Made by a program: the position numbers and the translations under genes
In this document: positions 42,601 to 51,796 of the stretch, piece by piece
Layout of the letters: every line of letters starts with the position of its first letter
How positions within the stretch are numbered: position 1 is the stretch's first letter
The notes under the pieces: model-generated
What the model saw: the letters and a program-made list of their open reading frames with translations, nothing else
What the model was told of the DNA's origin: nothing
Database searches by the model: none
Source: CAIYYX01 sp035530135
GTDB lineage: Bacteria > Pseudomonadota > Gammaproteobacteria > Burkholderiales > Rhodocyclaceae
Direction of reading: 5' to 3'
Assembly (NCBI GenBank): GCA_035530135.1
Contig: DATKVJ010000061.1
Span: 1-64,000, forward strand
Length of the DNA: 64,000 nt

Positions 42601-43253
42601 AACGCCTGCGCGGCGCCTGCGCCCTGCTCGTCTGCTGCTGGGCTTACGCCTTGCCGGCGCAGAGCGCCGGGGCCCCGGAGCGCAGCCTCGGGGTGCAGCT
42701 CGCGCTGATCGCGGCGGACGCGGGCGTGCTCGCCGATGCCGCGACCCCACCCGGCCGCCGCGCAGCGCTGTCAGAGCGCATCCGCAGCAGCCTGGGCAGT
42801 CTGGGCATGACCGCCCGCGACGCCGCCCAAGCCACGGGGCGGAGGGATGAGGCTTGGGCCGCCGGGCTCCGCGCCCTGCGCGCGCTGTTCGCGGCCGGGA
42901 AGCTGCGCGCTTTTTCCGCTGCCGCCCGCCGGCTCGCGGCGGCTCATCCGGTCGATACTTCCTACTTCGAGCCGCTCGAAGTCACGCCGCTGAGGCTCGA
43001 GGCCGGCCGATCGATCTACAGCCGCCATTGCCAGGGCTGTCACCTCGTCCCGGGTCCCGGCGCCGGCAACTGGGCGCCCGACCTGTTCGCCATGGCCCGG
43101 ACCGAGCCGCGCCAGCAGTTCATCATTCGCCTGCTGGGCGGCATCTACGGCGACCGGACGACCGGCCACGCCAACCCCTTCAGCGACGAAGCCCTGGCCA
43201 GCCTGGCCGTCTACTTCGTCAATGGCGTGCCCGGCGCCGCGAACAATCATTGA
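42597..43253 (+). CDS. Exported c-type cytochrome
   Basis: 218 residues starting at a GTG that overlaps the stop of the sulfurtransferase gene. A signal peptide (about 1-22, ALLVCCWAYALPAQS) is followed by a helical region of about 110 residues without heme. One heme site, CQGCH, is at about 145-149, with a candidate sixth ligand Met near AMARTEP (about 167). The last 40 residues (NPFSDEALASLAVYFVNGVPG) fit the end of a class I cytochrome c. It is probably the electron acceptor for an oxidation carried out by this operon, but no dehydrogenase subunit is encoded beside it. Confidence 0.85.
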   Translation: MKRLRGACALLVCCWAYALPAQSAGAPERSLGVQLALIAADAGVLADAATPPGRRAALSERIRSSLGSLGMTARDAAQATGRRDEAWAAGLRALRALFAAGKLRAFSAAARRLAAAHPVDTSYFEPLEVTPLRLEAGRSIYSRHCQGCHLVPGPGAGNWAPDLFAMARTEPRQQFIIRLLGGIYGDRTTGHANPFSDEALASLAVYFVNGVPGAANNH

Positions 43254-43307
43254 CCCTCCTCGGGGGTGGCGGAAAATGAACGCCCGGGAAAATGTCCAGG
43301 AATTTCC

Positions 43308-44174
43308 ATGCAGCGGATTGCTTTGACGGCCAAGGATGGCCACGCGCTCGCCGCCTATCGGTTCGACCCGGACGGCCCGGCCAGGGCGGACGTGATCATC
43401 GCGGCGGCGATGGCCGTGCCGCAAGCCTTTTATGCCGCATTCGCCGGGTATCTCGCCGGTCGCGGGTACACGACCTGGACCTTCGACTACCGCGGCATCG
43501 GAGAATCGCGGGCGGGCCCGTTGCGCAAGCTCAAGGCCGACCTTAACGACTGGTTGCGCCAGGATTACGACGCCCTGTTGCAGCAGGTCGGCGAAATCTC
43601 GCCGGGGCTGCCGCTGTTCGTTGTCGGACACAGCTTCGGCGGCCAGGTCGCGCCGCTGCTGCCTTCGCGCGAGCGCCTCTCCGGATTGGTCAACATCGCC
43701 GTCGGCAGCGGTTCGCTGCGCCACCTGACGCCGCGCGTCCGCGGCAGGGCGCCGCTGATGTGGCACGTTCTGGCACCGCTGCTGTGCCCGGTCTTCGGCT
43801 ATTTTCCCGGCGCGCGCCTGGGCGTCGTCGGCGATCTTCCCGCCGGCGCGATGCTGCAGTGGCGGCGTTGGTGCCTGACCCCGGACTACCTGTTGAGCGG
43901 CGAGCCCGGGGCGCGCGAAGCCTACGCCAGCGCCGACTATCCGGTCCTGGCCTTGAGCTTCGCCGACGACGAACTGCTGCTCGATGAGGGATCGCGCCTG
44001 CTGCACGATGCCTATCGCAGGCGGCCGGTCGACTACCGGCTGCTCGAGCCCGCGCAATTCGGTTTGCCGCGCATCGGCCACTTCGGGTTTTTCAAGCCGC
44101 AGAGCGAAGCGGCCCTCTGGCCGGTGGTGGCCGACTGGCTGGAGATCGCCACGCCGCGCTGGCGCCGACGATGA
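43308..44174 (+). CDS. Alpha/beta hydrolase
   Basis: 288 residues from the ATG at 43308 (AGGA upstream). The nucleophile elbow is GHSFGG (about residues 107-112). The catalytic acid is probably in FADDELLLDEG and the His in GHFGFF (about 260). The N-terminal strand DGHALAAYRFDPDGPARAD and DYRGIGESRAG fit the serine aminopeptidase-like S33 group. It lies 54 bases after the cytochrome gene on the same strand but has no obvious functional link to the sulfur genes. The substrate is unknown. Confidence 0.82.
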   Translation: MQRIALTAKDGHALAAYRFDPDGPARADVIIAAAMAVPQAFYAAFAGYLAGRGYTTWTFDYRGIGESRAGPLRKLKADLNDWLRQDYDALLQQVGEISPGLPLFVVGHSFGGQVAPLLPSRERLSGLVNIAVGSGSLRHLTPRVRGRAPLMWHVLAPLLCPVFGYFPGARLGVVGDLPAGAMLQWRRWCLTPDYLLSGEPGAREAYASADYPVLALSFADDELLLDEGSRLLHDAYRRRPVDYRLLEPAQFGLPRIGHFGFFKPQSEAALWPVVADWLEIATPRWRRR

Positions 44175-44184
44175 AACGCCGCCG

Positions 44185-44805
44185 TCAACCGTGGTCCTTC
44201 CGCCATTGCGCGTAGCTGATGCGCGCGACGTCGAACCGGTCGGTGGTGCGGCAGTAGACGGAGGGCGAGCCGAGTCGTCCGATCGGCGCGAAATTCTCGA
44301 TGTGCAGACGCGGACCGATCAAGTGGTCGGCGACATGGAACATCACCACTTCGCCGATGAACAGCGTATTTGCGCCCAGCGACTGCGCGCTGAACAGCTT
44401 GCACTCGAGGCTGGCTTGCGCTTCCGCCACCCGGGGCGCCTCGATCCGCACCGAGGGCGCGGCGTGCAGCCGTGCCGCCTCCAGTTCGCTCTGCTCGGCC
44501 GGGAAGTCCGCCGCCGAAATATTCATGGCCTCGAACAAGTCCTCGGTCACGAGGTTCACCACAAACTCGCCGCTGGCCTGGATGTTTCTCGCGGTGTCCT
44601 TGGGTTTGCCGGCGTCGTTGTGGCCGATGCTGACGATGAGGTACAGCGGGTCGCTGCCCACCGCGTTGAAAAAGCTGAAGGGGGCGAGATTGATCACGCC
44701 GCTCTGGCTCTGGCTGGTGACCCACGCGATCGGACGCGGAACCACCAGATTGGTCAGCAGCTTGTAGTTGTCCGCTTTCGAGTTGAGAGAGGGGTCGATT
44801 TGCAT
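44185..44805 (-). CDS. Flavin reductase-like (FMN-binding split barrel) protein
   Basis: 206 residues. The split-barrel flavin-binding core is recognisable from NLVVPRPIAWVTSQSQSG (about 22-39), followed by APFSFFNAVGSDPLYLIVSIG and ARNIQASGEFVVNLVTEDL. It matches the DIM6/NTAB-type flavin reductases, which reduce FMN for partner monooxygenases or act on unknown substrates. It is convergent with the hydrolase gene (10-base gap). No monooxygenase partner is adjacent. Confidence 0.85.
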   Translation of the reverse strand: MQIDPSLNSKADNYKLLTNLVVPRPIAWVTSQSQSGVINLAPFSFFNAVGSDPLYLIVSIGHNDAGKPKDTARNIQASGEFVVNLVTEDLFEAMNISAADFPAEQSELEAARLHAAPSVRIEAPRVAEAQASLECKLFSAQSLGANTLFIGEVVMFHVADHLIGPRLHIENFAPIGRLGSPSVYCRTTDRFDVARISYAQWRKDHG

Positions 44806-45068
44806 GAGGCTTGTTCCCGTGTCGGCTGGTCGGGTCGATAGCGTAACGTAAGGGCAGCCGATCGGTAAAGCAGCGGCGCTGCCGACGGCGTGATTGCGTA
44901 GATGCCAAAGGCCAGCCCCGTTGCCATGGCGCCGCCGAGGATCAGCTCGCGGTCCGGTCGAACCCCATCCAGCGAGCGGTGTGCCGATGTCATTTATGGC
45001 ATTATGGTATGCGCGTCGGTCTGCTGCCTATTCTCACGATTCCCTTCGCGCCGCAAAAGAAGAACACG

Positions 45069-48000
45069 ATGCCCGGTTCCAAGATCCACTTATCGCGGTT
45101 TTCCGCCTTCATATGGCTGACGCTGGCGATGTTCCTCGTCTTCGCCGCGACCTTTGTCGCCTATGTGCGCGCCGAAAAGCGGATTGATCTCGCCAACGAG
45201 TTCCGGCAACGATCATTTCTCCTGGCCCAGGAATTGCGGCAGTCTTCGGATGATCTCACGCGCATGGTACGCACCTATGTCGTGACCGGCGATCCCATCT
45301 ACAAGAAGCACTATCAGGAAATTCTCGATATCCGCGATGGCAGGAAGCCCCGTCCGGTCGATTACCAAGGCATCTACTGGGACCTCGTACTCGCCGATGA
45401 CCATAGGCCCCGCCCTATGGGACCGGCGCTTCCCTTGCTGGAATTGATGAAAAGGGCGGGCTTTACCGAGGCGGAGTTTGCCACGCTGGCCAAAGCCAAG
45501 GCCAATTCAGATGCGCTGACACGCACGGAATTCGCCGCGATGAAGCTGATCGAAGCCGCCACTCCGCCCACCGAGACCGATCGCGCCAAGGCGATCCGCA
45601 CGCTCTATGACTCGTCCTACCACCGAGCCAAGGCGGGCATCATGGGACCGATCGACCAGTTCTACCGGATGTCCGACCGGCGTACCGAGGGGGCCGTCCT
45701 CGACGCCCAGGCTTACGCCACGCGGATGCGGCTGGCGCTCGTCCTGGCGGGCGTGCTGCTGGTGGTTTTGCTCTGGAGCGCCCGGCGCAACTTGACCGCG
45801 GTACTGGGCGGGACTCTGGGCGATGTGTATGAGGGAATAGTCCGACTCGGCAGCGGGGATTTTTCAACGGGCACCCCGGTCGCCAAGGGCATGGAAGACA
45901 GCGTGTTGGGCTGGCTGTCGGAGACGCGGATAAAACTTGCCGAGATCGATTCCGAGGGCCAGAGGTCGAACCGCGAACAGCAGCGTCTGAATCGCGCGTT
46001 GCGCCTTCTGAGCGATTGCAACCTCGCCCTGATTCACGAGGAGGACGAGCAAGCGCTCCTTTCGAATGTCTGTCGGCGTGTCGTCGAGACCGGCGGCTAT
46101 CTGATGGCCTGGATCGGTTTTGCCGAGCAGGATGCCGGAAAGTCCGTGCGGCCCGTCGCGCAATTCGGCTATGGGGAAGGCTATCTGGAGGGCGTCCGGA
46201 TTTCGTGGGATGAGGTGCCCGAGGTCGGGCACGGACCCACCGGCAGCGCCATCAGAACGGGTACCACGCAGATCAACCAGAACTGGCGCACCAATCCGAA
46301 GATGGCGCCGTGGCGTGAAGACGCCGCCAAGCGCGGTTACCAGTCCAGCATCGCCGTCCCCCTGGTCGGCCAAGAGAAAATACTCGGCGCCCTGACCCTT
46401 TACTCGGCCCATTCCGACGCCTTCAATGCCGAGGAGGTGGCGCTATTGGAGGAGTTGGCCCGCAATCTGGCGTTCGGCATCGAGGCGCTGAGATCGCGCC
46501 GTGAGCGCAAGCAAGCCGAGGACGATCTGCGCATCGCCGCCACCGCCTTCGAGTCGCAGGAGGGGATGATGATCACCGATGCCAACGGTGTGATCCTGCG
46601 GGTCAATCTGGCCTTTATCGAAGGTACCGGCTACACGGCCGAGGAGGTCGTCGGCCAGACCCCGCGCCTATTCAAATCAGACCGTCACAACGCCGCTTTT
46701 TATGCTGCGCTGTGGGAGTCCCTCAGGCGCACGGGAAGATGGCAAGGGGAAATCTGGGACCGGCGCAAGAGCGGCGAGGTCTATCCCAAATGGCTCACCA
46801 TCTCCGCGGTCACCGGGCACGCCGGCGCCGTCACCCATTATGTCAGTTCGCATATCGACATCACGCAACGAAAAGCGGCTGAAGACCAGCTCCACAGACT
46901 CGCCTTCTACGACCCGCTGACCCAATTGCCCAACCGCCGGCTGCTGCTGGACCGGCTGGCTCATGCCCTGGCCGGCAGCGCGCGCAGCCGGCGCCAAGGC
47001 GCGATCATGTTTCTTGACCTGGATAATTTCAAGACGCTCAATGAGACGCAAGGCCATGATACCGGCGACTGCTTGCTCGCCCAGGCTGCCCAGCGACTGC
47101 AATCCTCGGTGCGGCAAGGCGACACGGTGGCCCGCCTGGGGGGTGACGAGTTTGTGGTGATGCTCGAAGACCTCGAAGACGATGACCTGGTCGCTGCGCA
47201 GGTGGAGGGCGTGGCGGAGAATATTCTCGCGGCATTCGATCGCCCGTACAGGCTCGAGGTCGACGCGGCTTCAGGCGTACAAAAATCCATCGATCACCGC
47301 TGCACGGCGAGTATCGGCGTAACCCTGTTCGGTCCCCGAACCGAAAATGTCGATGAACTGCTGAAGCAAGCCGATCTGGCCATGTATCAGGCGAAGGACT
47401 CCGGCCGCAACACCATCCGCTTTTTCGATCCGGATATGCAGGCCACCGTTGCCGCCCGCGTCGCGAATGAAGCCGACCTGCGCGAAGCCGTCCTGAAGCG
47501 GCAGTTCCTGCTCCACTACCAGCCGCAGGTGGCGGGGGACGGGCATCGCCTGACGGGTGTCGAAGCCTTGGTGCGCTGGCAGCATCCCCAGCGCGGCCTG
47601 GTGTCGCCCGCGGAGTTCATTCCCCTGGCCGAGGAAACCGGAGTGATCCAGCTATTGGGCAACTGGGTGTTGATGACCGCCTGCGCCCAACTCGCGGCCT
47701 GGGCAAATCAGCCGGAGATGGCGCATCTGACCGTCGCGGTGAATGTCAGCGCCCGTCAGTTTCACCATGACGATTTCGTGGATCAGGTGCTGGCGGTGCT
47801 TGGACAAACGGGCGCCGACCCGCAGAGGCTCAAGCTGGAACTGACCGAGAGTCTGCTGGTGAGCAATGTGGAGGGGGTAATCGCCAAGATGAGCCTGCTC
47901 AAGGCCAAGGGCGTGGGTTTCTCGCTGGATGACTTCGGCACCGGCTATTCATCGCTCTCTTACCTGAAGCGTCTGCCGCTGGATCAACTGAAGATCGATC

Positions 48001-48224
48001 AGTCCTTTGTCAGGGATGTGCTCACCGATCCGAACGATGCCGCCATTGCCAAGATGATCATCGCGCTGTCCGACAATCTGGGTTTGTCGGTGATCGCCGA
48101 AGGGGTGGAAACCGATGAACAGCGGAAATTCCTCGCAGCAAATGGCTGCCACGCCTATCAGGGATTCCTGTTCAGCGTGCCCTTGCCGCTGGAGGATTTC
48201 GAGTCATTGGCAAGATCGGCTTGA
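45069..48224 (+). CDS. Sensor diguanylate cyclase/phosphodiesterase (GAF-PAS-GGDEF-EAL)
   Basis: 1051 residues from the ATG at 45069, where the membrane helix begins properly; earlier ATGs have no better support. Order: membrane helix (about 13-33), an external helical sensor region, second membrane helix (about 222-240), GAF domain (about 320-475), PAS with PAC (about 488-610), GGDEF domain with intact GGDEF (about 692-696), and EAL domain with EALVRW (about 829) and DDFGTGYSS (about 955). Both cyclic-di-GMP-making and -breaking motifs look intact, so the net activity cannot be told. It is divergent from the flavin reductase gene. Confidence 0.93.
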   Translation: MPGSKIHLSRFSAFIWLTLAMFLVFAATFVAYVRAEKRIDLANEFRQRSFLLAQELRQSSDDLTRMVRTYVVTGDPIYKKHYQEILDIRDGRKPRPVDYQGIYWDLVLADDHRPRPMGPALPLLELMKRAGFTEAEFATLAKAKANSDALTRTEFAAMKLIEAATPPTETDRAKAIRTLYDSSYHRAKAGIMGPIDQFYRMSDRRTEGAVLDAQAYATRMRLALVLAGVLLVVLLWSARRNLTAVLGGTLGDVYEGIVRLGSGDFSTGTPVAKGMEDSVLGWLSETRIKLAEIDSEGQRSNREQQRLNRALRLLSDCNLALIHEEDEQALLSNVCRRVVETGGYLMAWIGFAEQDAGKSVRPVAQFGYGEGYLEGVRISWDEVPEVGHGPTGSAIRTGTTQINQNWRTNPKMAPWREDAAKRGYQSSIAVPLVGQEKILGALTLYSAHSDAFNAEEVALLEELARNLAFGIEALRSRRERKQAEDDLRIAATAFESQEGMMITDANGVILRVNLAFIEGTGYTAEEVVGQTPRLFKSDRHNAAFYAALWESLRRTGRWQGEIWDRRKSGEVYPKWLTISAVTGHAGAVTHYVSSHIDITQRKAAEDQLHRLAFYDPLTQLPNRRLLLDRLAHALAGSARSRRQGAIMFLDLDNFKTLNETQGHDTGDCLLAQAAQRLQSSVRQGDTVARLGGDEFVVMLEDLEDDDLVAAQVEGVAENILAAFDRPYRLEVDAASGVQKSIDHRCTASIGVTLFGPRTENVDELLKQADLAMYQAKDSGRNTIRFFDPDMQATVAARVANEADLREAVLKRQFLLHYQPQVAGDGHRLTGVEALVRWQHPQRGLVSPAEFIPLAEETGVIQLLGNWVLMTACAQLAAWANQPEMAHLTVAVNVSARQFHHDDFVDQVLAVLGQTGADPQRLKLELTESLLVSNVEGVIAKMSLLKAKGVGFSLDDFGTGYSSLSYLKRLPLDQLKIDQSFVRDVLTDPNDAAIAKMIIALSDNLGLSVIAEGVETDEQRKFLAANGCHAYQGFLFSVPLPLEDFESLARSA

Positions 48225-48371
48225 CGCGCTTATCCCGGTTTGCGTTCCGGGCCGATCTGCCCGCGCACCACTTCGGCGCCGCGATTGACTGATTGTATTC
48301 ACCCGTATACGATCCATCGGGCCGCGTAGTGGCGCCAGGCCCCCCCCAATTCTTCCGGCATAAACGCACCG

Positions 48372-49973
48372 ATGAACACCTCAGAAGTCATCATCCAGTA
48401 CCTGGCCGCCGCAGGCATCCGCCACATCTTCGGCTATCCGGGCGATCCCTCGGTCGAGTTTCTGGAGGCGGCGCGCCGCGCCGGCATGAACTTCGTCCTC
48501 GGCTCCCGCGAGGGCACCGCCGGCCTGATGGCCGAAGCCTACGGTCAACTGACCGGGCGGCCGGGCGTGTGCCTATCCACCCTCGGGCCCGGCGCTACCA
48601 ATCTGGTCAATGCGGTGGCCAATGCCCATCTCGATCGCGTCCCGATGCTGGCGATCTCGGGCCAGATCGAGCGCCGGCGGGAGCCCTATTTCAGCCACCA
48701 AGTGGTCGATCACAATCGCCTGTTCTCTCCGGTCTGCAAATGGACCGCGGTGGTGCAGCCCGACACCGTCGGCACCGTGATGCGCAAGGCGCTGCGCGTC
48801 GCCACCGCCGAACGGCCGGGGCCGGTGCACCTCACGACCGCGGCCGACGTGGTCGGGGCCGAGGCGACGGACGACGCGGTCGTTCTGCCGCCGATGCGGG
48901 CGGGCCGCACGCCGCAGATCTTCTCGACGGCGGGCGGAGAATGCGATCCGGTCAAGCTGCTCGAGTCGGCGCGCCGGCCGATCGTGCTCGCGGGGGTATC
49001 GGCGCTGTGGAGCGATGCGGGCGACGCCCTGGCGCGGCTGGCCGAGAAGATCGGGCTGCCGGTGGTGGTGACGCCGATGGCCAAGGGCGTGATCCCCGAG
49101 GATCACCCGTATTACGCGGGCACGCTCGACATGGCCTGCAACGATTTCATCTGGGACTTCTTGAAGGGCGCCGACCTGATCCTCGCGGTCGGCTTCGACG
49201 GGGTGGAGCTGATCAAACCCTGGCCGCTCACGGTTGCGACGCTGCACATCGACACCGTCCCGAACGGCGATCAGATCTATCAGGCACGGACCGAGATCGT
49301 CGGCGACATCGCGTCCATCCTCGATGCCATCGCCGCCGCCGGCGCGCAGGCGTTCTGGAGCGAAGCCGAGATCGCCGCGCACCGGGGCGGGCTGGCCGAA
49401 CGCTATTACCTGGGACGGGTGAGCGGACGCTTGAATCCGACCGACGTGGTCGATGTCGTCCGGGCAATGATGCCGGTCGACACGATCGTGTCGACCGACG
49501 TCGGCTCGCACAAGCTGCTGGTCGGCCAGGGCTGGACCACCCACCGGCCGCGCACGCTGCTCACCAGCAACGGCCTGTCCTCGATGGGCTACGCGCTGCC
49601 CGCCGCCATCGCCGCCAAGATCGTGCATCCGGACCGGCCGGTCGTCTGCTTCACCGGGGACGGCGGACTGGCGATGGTCCAGGGCGAACTCCGGGTCGCC
49701 GCTTCGCTCGGGCTCGACCCCGTCGTCGTCGTCTTCTGCGACAACCGCCTGAACCGGATCGAGTTGAAGCAGATGGCCCGCAGCTATCCGAGCTGGGGAA
49801 CGGTGCTCGCGCCGACCGACATCGTCCTGCTGGCGCGGGCGATGGGCTGCGACGGCGTCGCGGTCGACAGCGCGATTGCCCTCGAACGGGCGCTCGCCGC
49901 GCCCCGGGCCAAGGACCGGCCCCTGGTCGTCGGTGCGAAGATCGATCCGGCCCAATACGCCGCGCAGTTCTGA
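48372..49973 (+). CDS. Thiamine diphosphate-dependent enzyme (acetolactate synthase-like)
   Basis: 533 residues with the three-domain ThDP fold. The catalytic Glu is at about residue 48 (GSREGTAGLMAEAYG). The central domain covers about 190-320. The ThDP/Mg motif is GDGGLAMVQGEL (about 433) with FCDNRLNRIE following. It is like the large subunit of acetolactate synthase, but also like benzoylformate decarboxylase-type enzymes of similar length. No small regulatory subunit is next to it, which argues against biosynthetic ALS. The exact reaction is unknown. A palindromic motif around GTATAC lies upstream at 48296-48312 and might be an operator. Confidence 0.8.
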   Translation: MNTSEVIIQYLAAAGIRHIFGYPGDPSVEFLEAARRAGMNFVLGSREGTAGLMAEAYGQLTGRPGVCLSTLGPGATNLVNAVANAHLDRVPMLAISGQIERRREPYFSHQVVDHNRLFSPVCKWTAVVQPDTVGTVMRKALRVATAERPGPVHLTTAADVVGAEATDDAVVLPPMRAGRTPQIFSTAGGECDPVKLLESARRPIVLAGVSALWSDAGDALARLAEKIGLPVVVTPMAKGVIPEDHPYYAGTLDMACNDFIWDFLKGADLILAVGFDGVELIKPWPLTVATLHIDTVPNGDQIYQARTEIVGDIASILDAIAAAGAQAFWSEAEIAAHRGGLAERYYLGRVSGRLNPTDVVDVVRAMMPVDTIVSTDVGSHKLLVGQGWTTHRPRTLLTSNGLSSMGYALPAAIAAKIVHPDRPVVCFTGDGGLAMVQGELRVAASLGLDPVVVVFCDNRLNRIELKQMARSYPSWGTVLAPTDIVLLARAMGCDGVAVDSAIALERALAAPRAKDRPLVVGAKIDPAQYAAQF

Positions 49974-50176
49974 ATGCCTGGGGCGCGGCGCCCGGACAAA
50001 ATTCCGGTCCGAGCAATTCCGTGATGGATTTGGCTGCCGCCGGCCGATTCGGCCCGCGGCTTCGCCTGGCCGCTGCCCGAATTTGCTAAGATACTCGCGG
50101 AGCATGAGGTCAGCACAATTAAAGAGTCGCGCAGCGGCCGCTGCCCGCGACCGGAAGCCAATCAGGGGAACCGACA

Positions 50177-51757
50177 ATGAAGCGTCTTTTTGTCCCGGCC
50201 TACAAGCTATGCGACGGCTTGAATTTCACGACCAAGTTTCTCGTAGTCGGCGCCCTGCTGCTCCTGCCGCTGGGGTCGATGGTCTACCTGCTGCTCGATG
50301 TCGGCCTGGCGCAGGGCGTCCACTATCTGATCCTGGCTTCGCTGCTCACCGAATTGCTGGGTCTCTACCTGCTGGGCGGGATGTTCTTCTCGATCACCGG
50401 CACCATTTCCGCCTTCGTCGCGGCGATCGAGCGCTTCAGCAAGGGCGATCTCGCCGCCCACGTGCACACCTCGGCCAAGGATGAAATGGGCCAAGTCGCC
50501 GCCCGGTTCAACGCCATGCGCCAGGACGTGAAGCGCATGATCGCCCGCGTCTCGGGCGGCGCCGCGATGGTGGCGGACGCCGCCGCCAAGCTCTCGGACA
50601 AAGCGCAGCAGGTGACCAGGCTCTCGCAACAGCAGACCGATGCGGCCTCCAGCGTCGCCGCGGCGGTGGAGGAGATGACCACCAGCATCGCCATGGTCGC
50701 CGGTCACGCCGGCGATACGGAGGCCGTCTCGGCCAAGGCCAGCGAGCTATCCGCCGAGGGCGAGACGGTGGTTCGCGACGCCTCCTCAGAGATGTCGAGG
50801 ATCGCCGACTCCTTCAGCCAGTCCTCGCAGGAGATCGCCTCCCTCGGCCAGCGCACCGAGGAGATCGGCAGCATCGTCAATGTCATCAAGGAGATCGCCG
50901 ACCAGACCAATCTGCTCGCGTTGAACGCCGCCATCGAGGCCGCCCGGGCGGGCGAGCAGGGCCGCGGTTTCGCGGTGGTTGCCGACGAGGTCCGCAAGCT
51001 GGCCGAGCGCACCTCGAGCGCCACCCAGGAAATCACCACGATGATCGGCAACATTCAGACCAGCATGAAGGGCGCCGTCACCAGCATGGGTGCGGGCGCG
51101 GCCCAGGTCACCCAGGGCGTGACGCTCGCCTCGCGCGCCGGCGACGCGCTGGCCGACATCAACAAGGGCGCCAAGGACGTGCTGGCGATGGTGCACGACA
51201 TCGCCAGCGCCGTTCAGGAGCAGACCACCGCCAGCCACCAGATCGCCGAAAACATCGAGCGCATCTCGATCATGGCCCAGGACAGCAATACCAGCATGGA
51301 GCAGATGTCCGCCGAGGCGGAAAATCTCGGCAAGGTCTCGGGCGGCCTCAAGGAAGCCATCAGCCTGTTCAGCGGCGGCACCGCCAACGACGCCCAGCAG
51401 CTGGTGGAGAAGGGCGTCGCCCTGATCGCGTCACAGGGCCAGGAGAAGGCCTTCGCGGCCTTCGCCGACCCGAACGGCGAGTTCATCAAACGCGATCTCT
51501 ACCTGTTCGTCTACGACACCGGCGGCAAGGTGCTGGCGCACGGCGGCAACCCCTCGCTGGTGGGCAAGTCGATGATCGACGCCAAAGACGCCAACGGCAA
51601 GCTCTTCATCCGCGAGCGCATCGAGATCGCCAAGGCCAAGGGCAGCGGCTGGCAGGACTACATGTTCAACAATCCGGAATCGAAGATCGTGGAGAGCAAG
51701 ACCTCTTTCATCCGCAAGATAGACGACATGATCGTCGGCTGCGGCGTCTACAAATGA
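50177..51757 (+). CDS. Methyl-accepting chemotaxis protein with C-terminal Cache module
   Basis: 526 residues. Two N-terminal membrane helices (about 20-42 and 52-75) with almost no periplasmic loop are followed by a HAMP-like segment (about 75-130) and the MCP signalling domain with tip ADQTNLLALNAAIEAARAGE (about 240-262). Past the signalling domain there is an extra Cache-type module (about 410-526: KVLAHGGNPSLVGKSMIDA, WQDYMF). Since the N terminus has no sensor, this C-terminal module in the cytoplasm is probably the sensor. It matches the partial receptor at 1-234. Confidence 0.92.
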   Translation: MKRLFVPAYKLCDGLNFTTKFLVVGALLLLPLGSMVYLLLDVGLAQGVHYLILASLLTELLGLYLLGGMFFSITGTISAFVAAIERFSKGDLAAHVHTSAKDEMGQVAARFNAMRQDVKRMIARVSGGAAMVADAAAKLSDKAQQVTRLSQQQTDAASSVAAAVEEMTTSIAMVAGHAGDTEAVSAKASELSAEGETVVRDASSEMSRIADSFSQSSQEIASLGQRTEEIGSIVNVIKEIADQTNLLALNAAIEAARAGEQGRGFAVVADEVRKLAERTSSATQEITTMIGNIQTSMKGAVTSMGAGAAQVTQGVTLASRAGDALADINKGAKDVLAMVHDIASAVQEQTTASHQIAENIERISIMAQDSNTSMEQMSAEAENLGKVSGGLKEAISLFSGGTANDAQQLVEKGVALIASQGQEKAFAAFADPNGEFIKRDLYLFVYDTGGKVLAHGGNPSLVGKSMIDAKDANGKLFIRERIEIAKAKGSGWQDYMFNNPESKIVESKTSFIRKIDDMIVGCGVYK

Positions 51758-51796
51758 GGGGCCCGGGCGGCACGGATGCCGCCCAGGCCAGGGCGT

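Noticed and set aside
44754..44993. 79-codon minus-strand frame with one hydrophobic stretch, before the flavin reductase gene
   Set aside because: It overlaps the 5' end of the reductase gene in another frame, has no clear ribosome-binding site and matches no family I know. It could be a remnant, but support is too weak.
48225..48300. Minus-strand tail SVNRGAEVVRGQIGPERKPG ending in a stop
   Set aside because: It looks protein-like but is too short, with no start and no recognisable parent gene.
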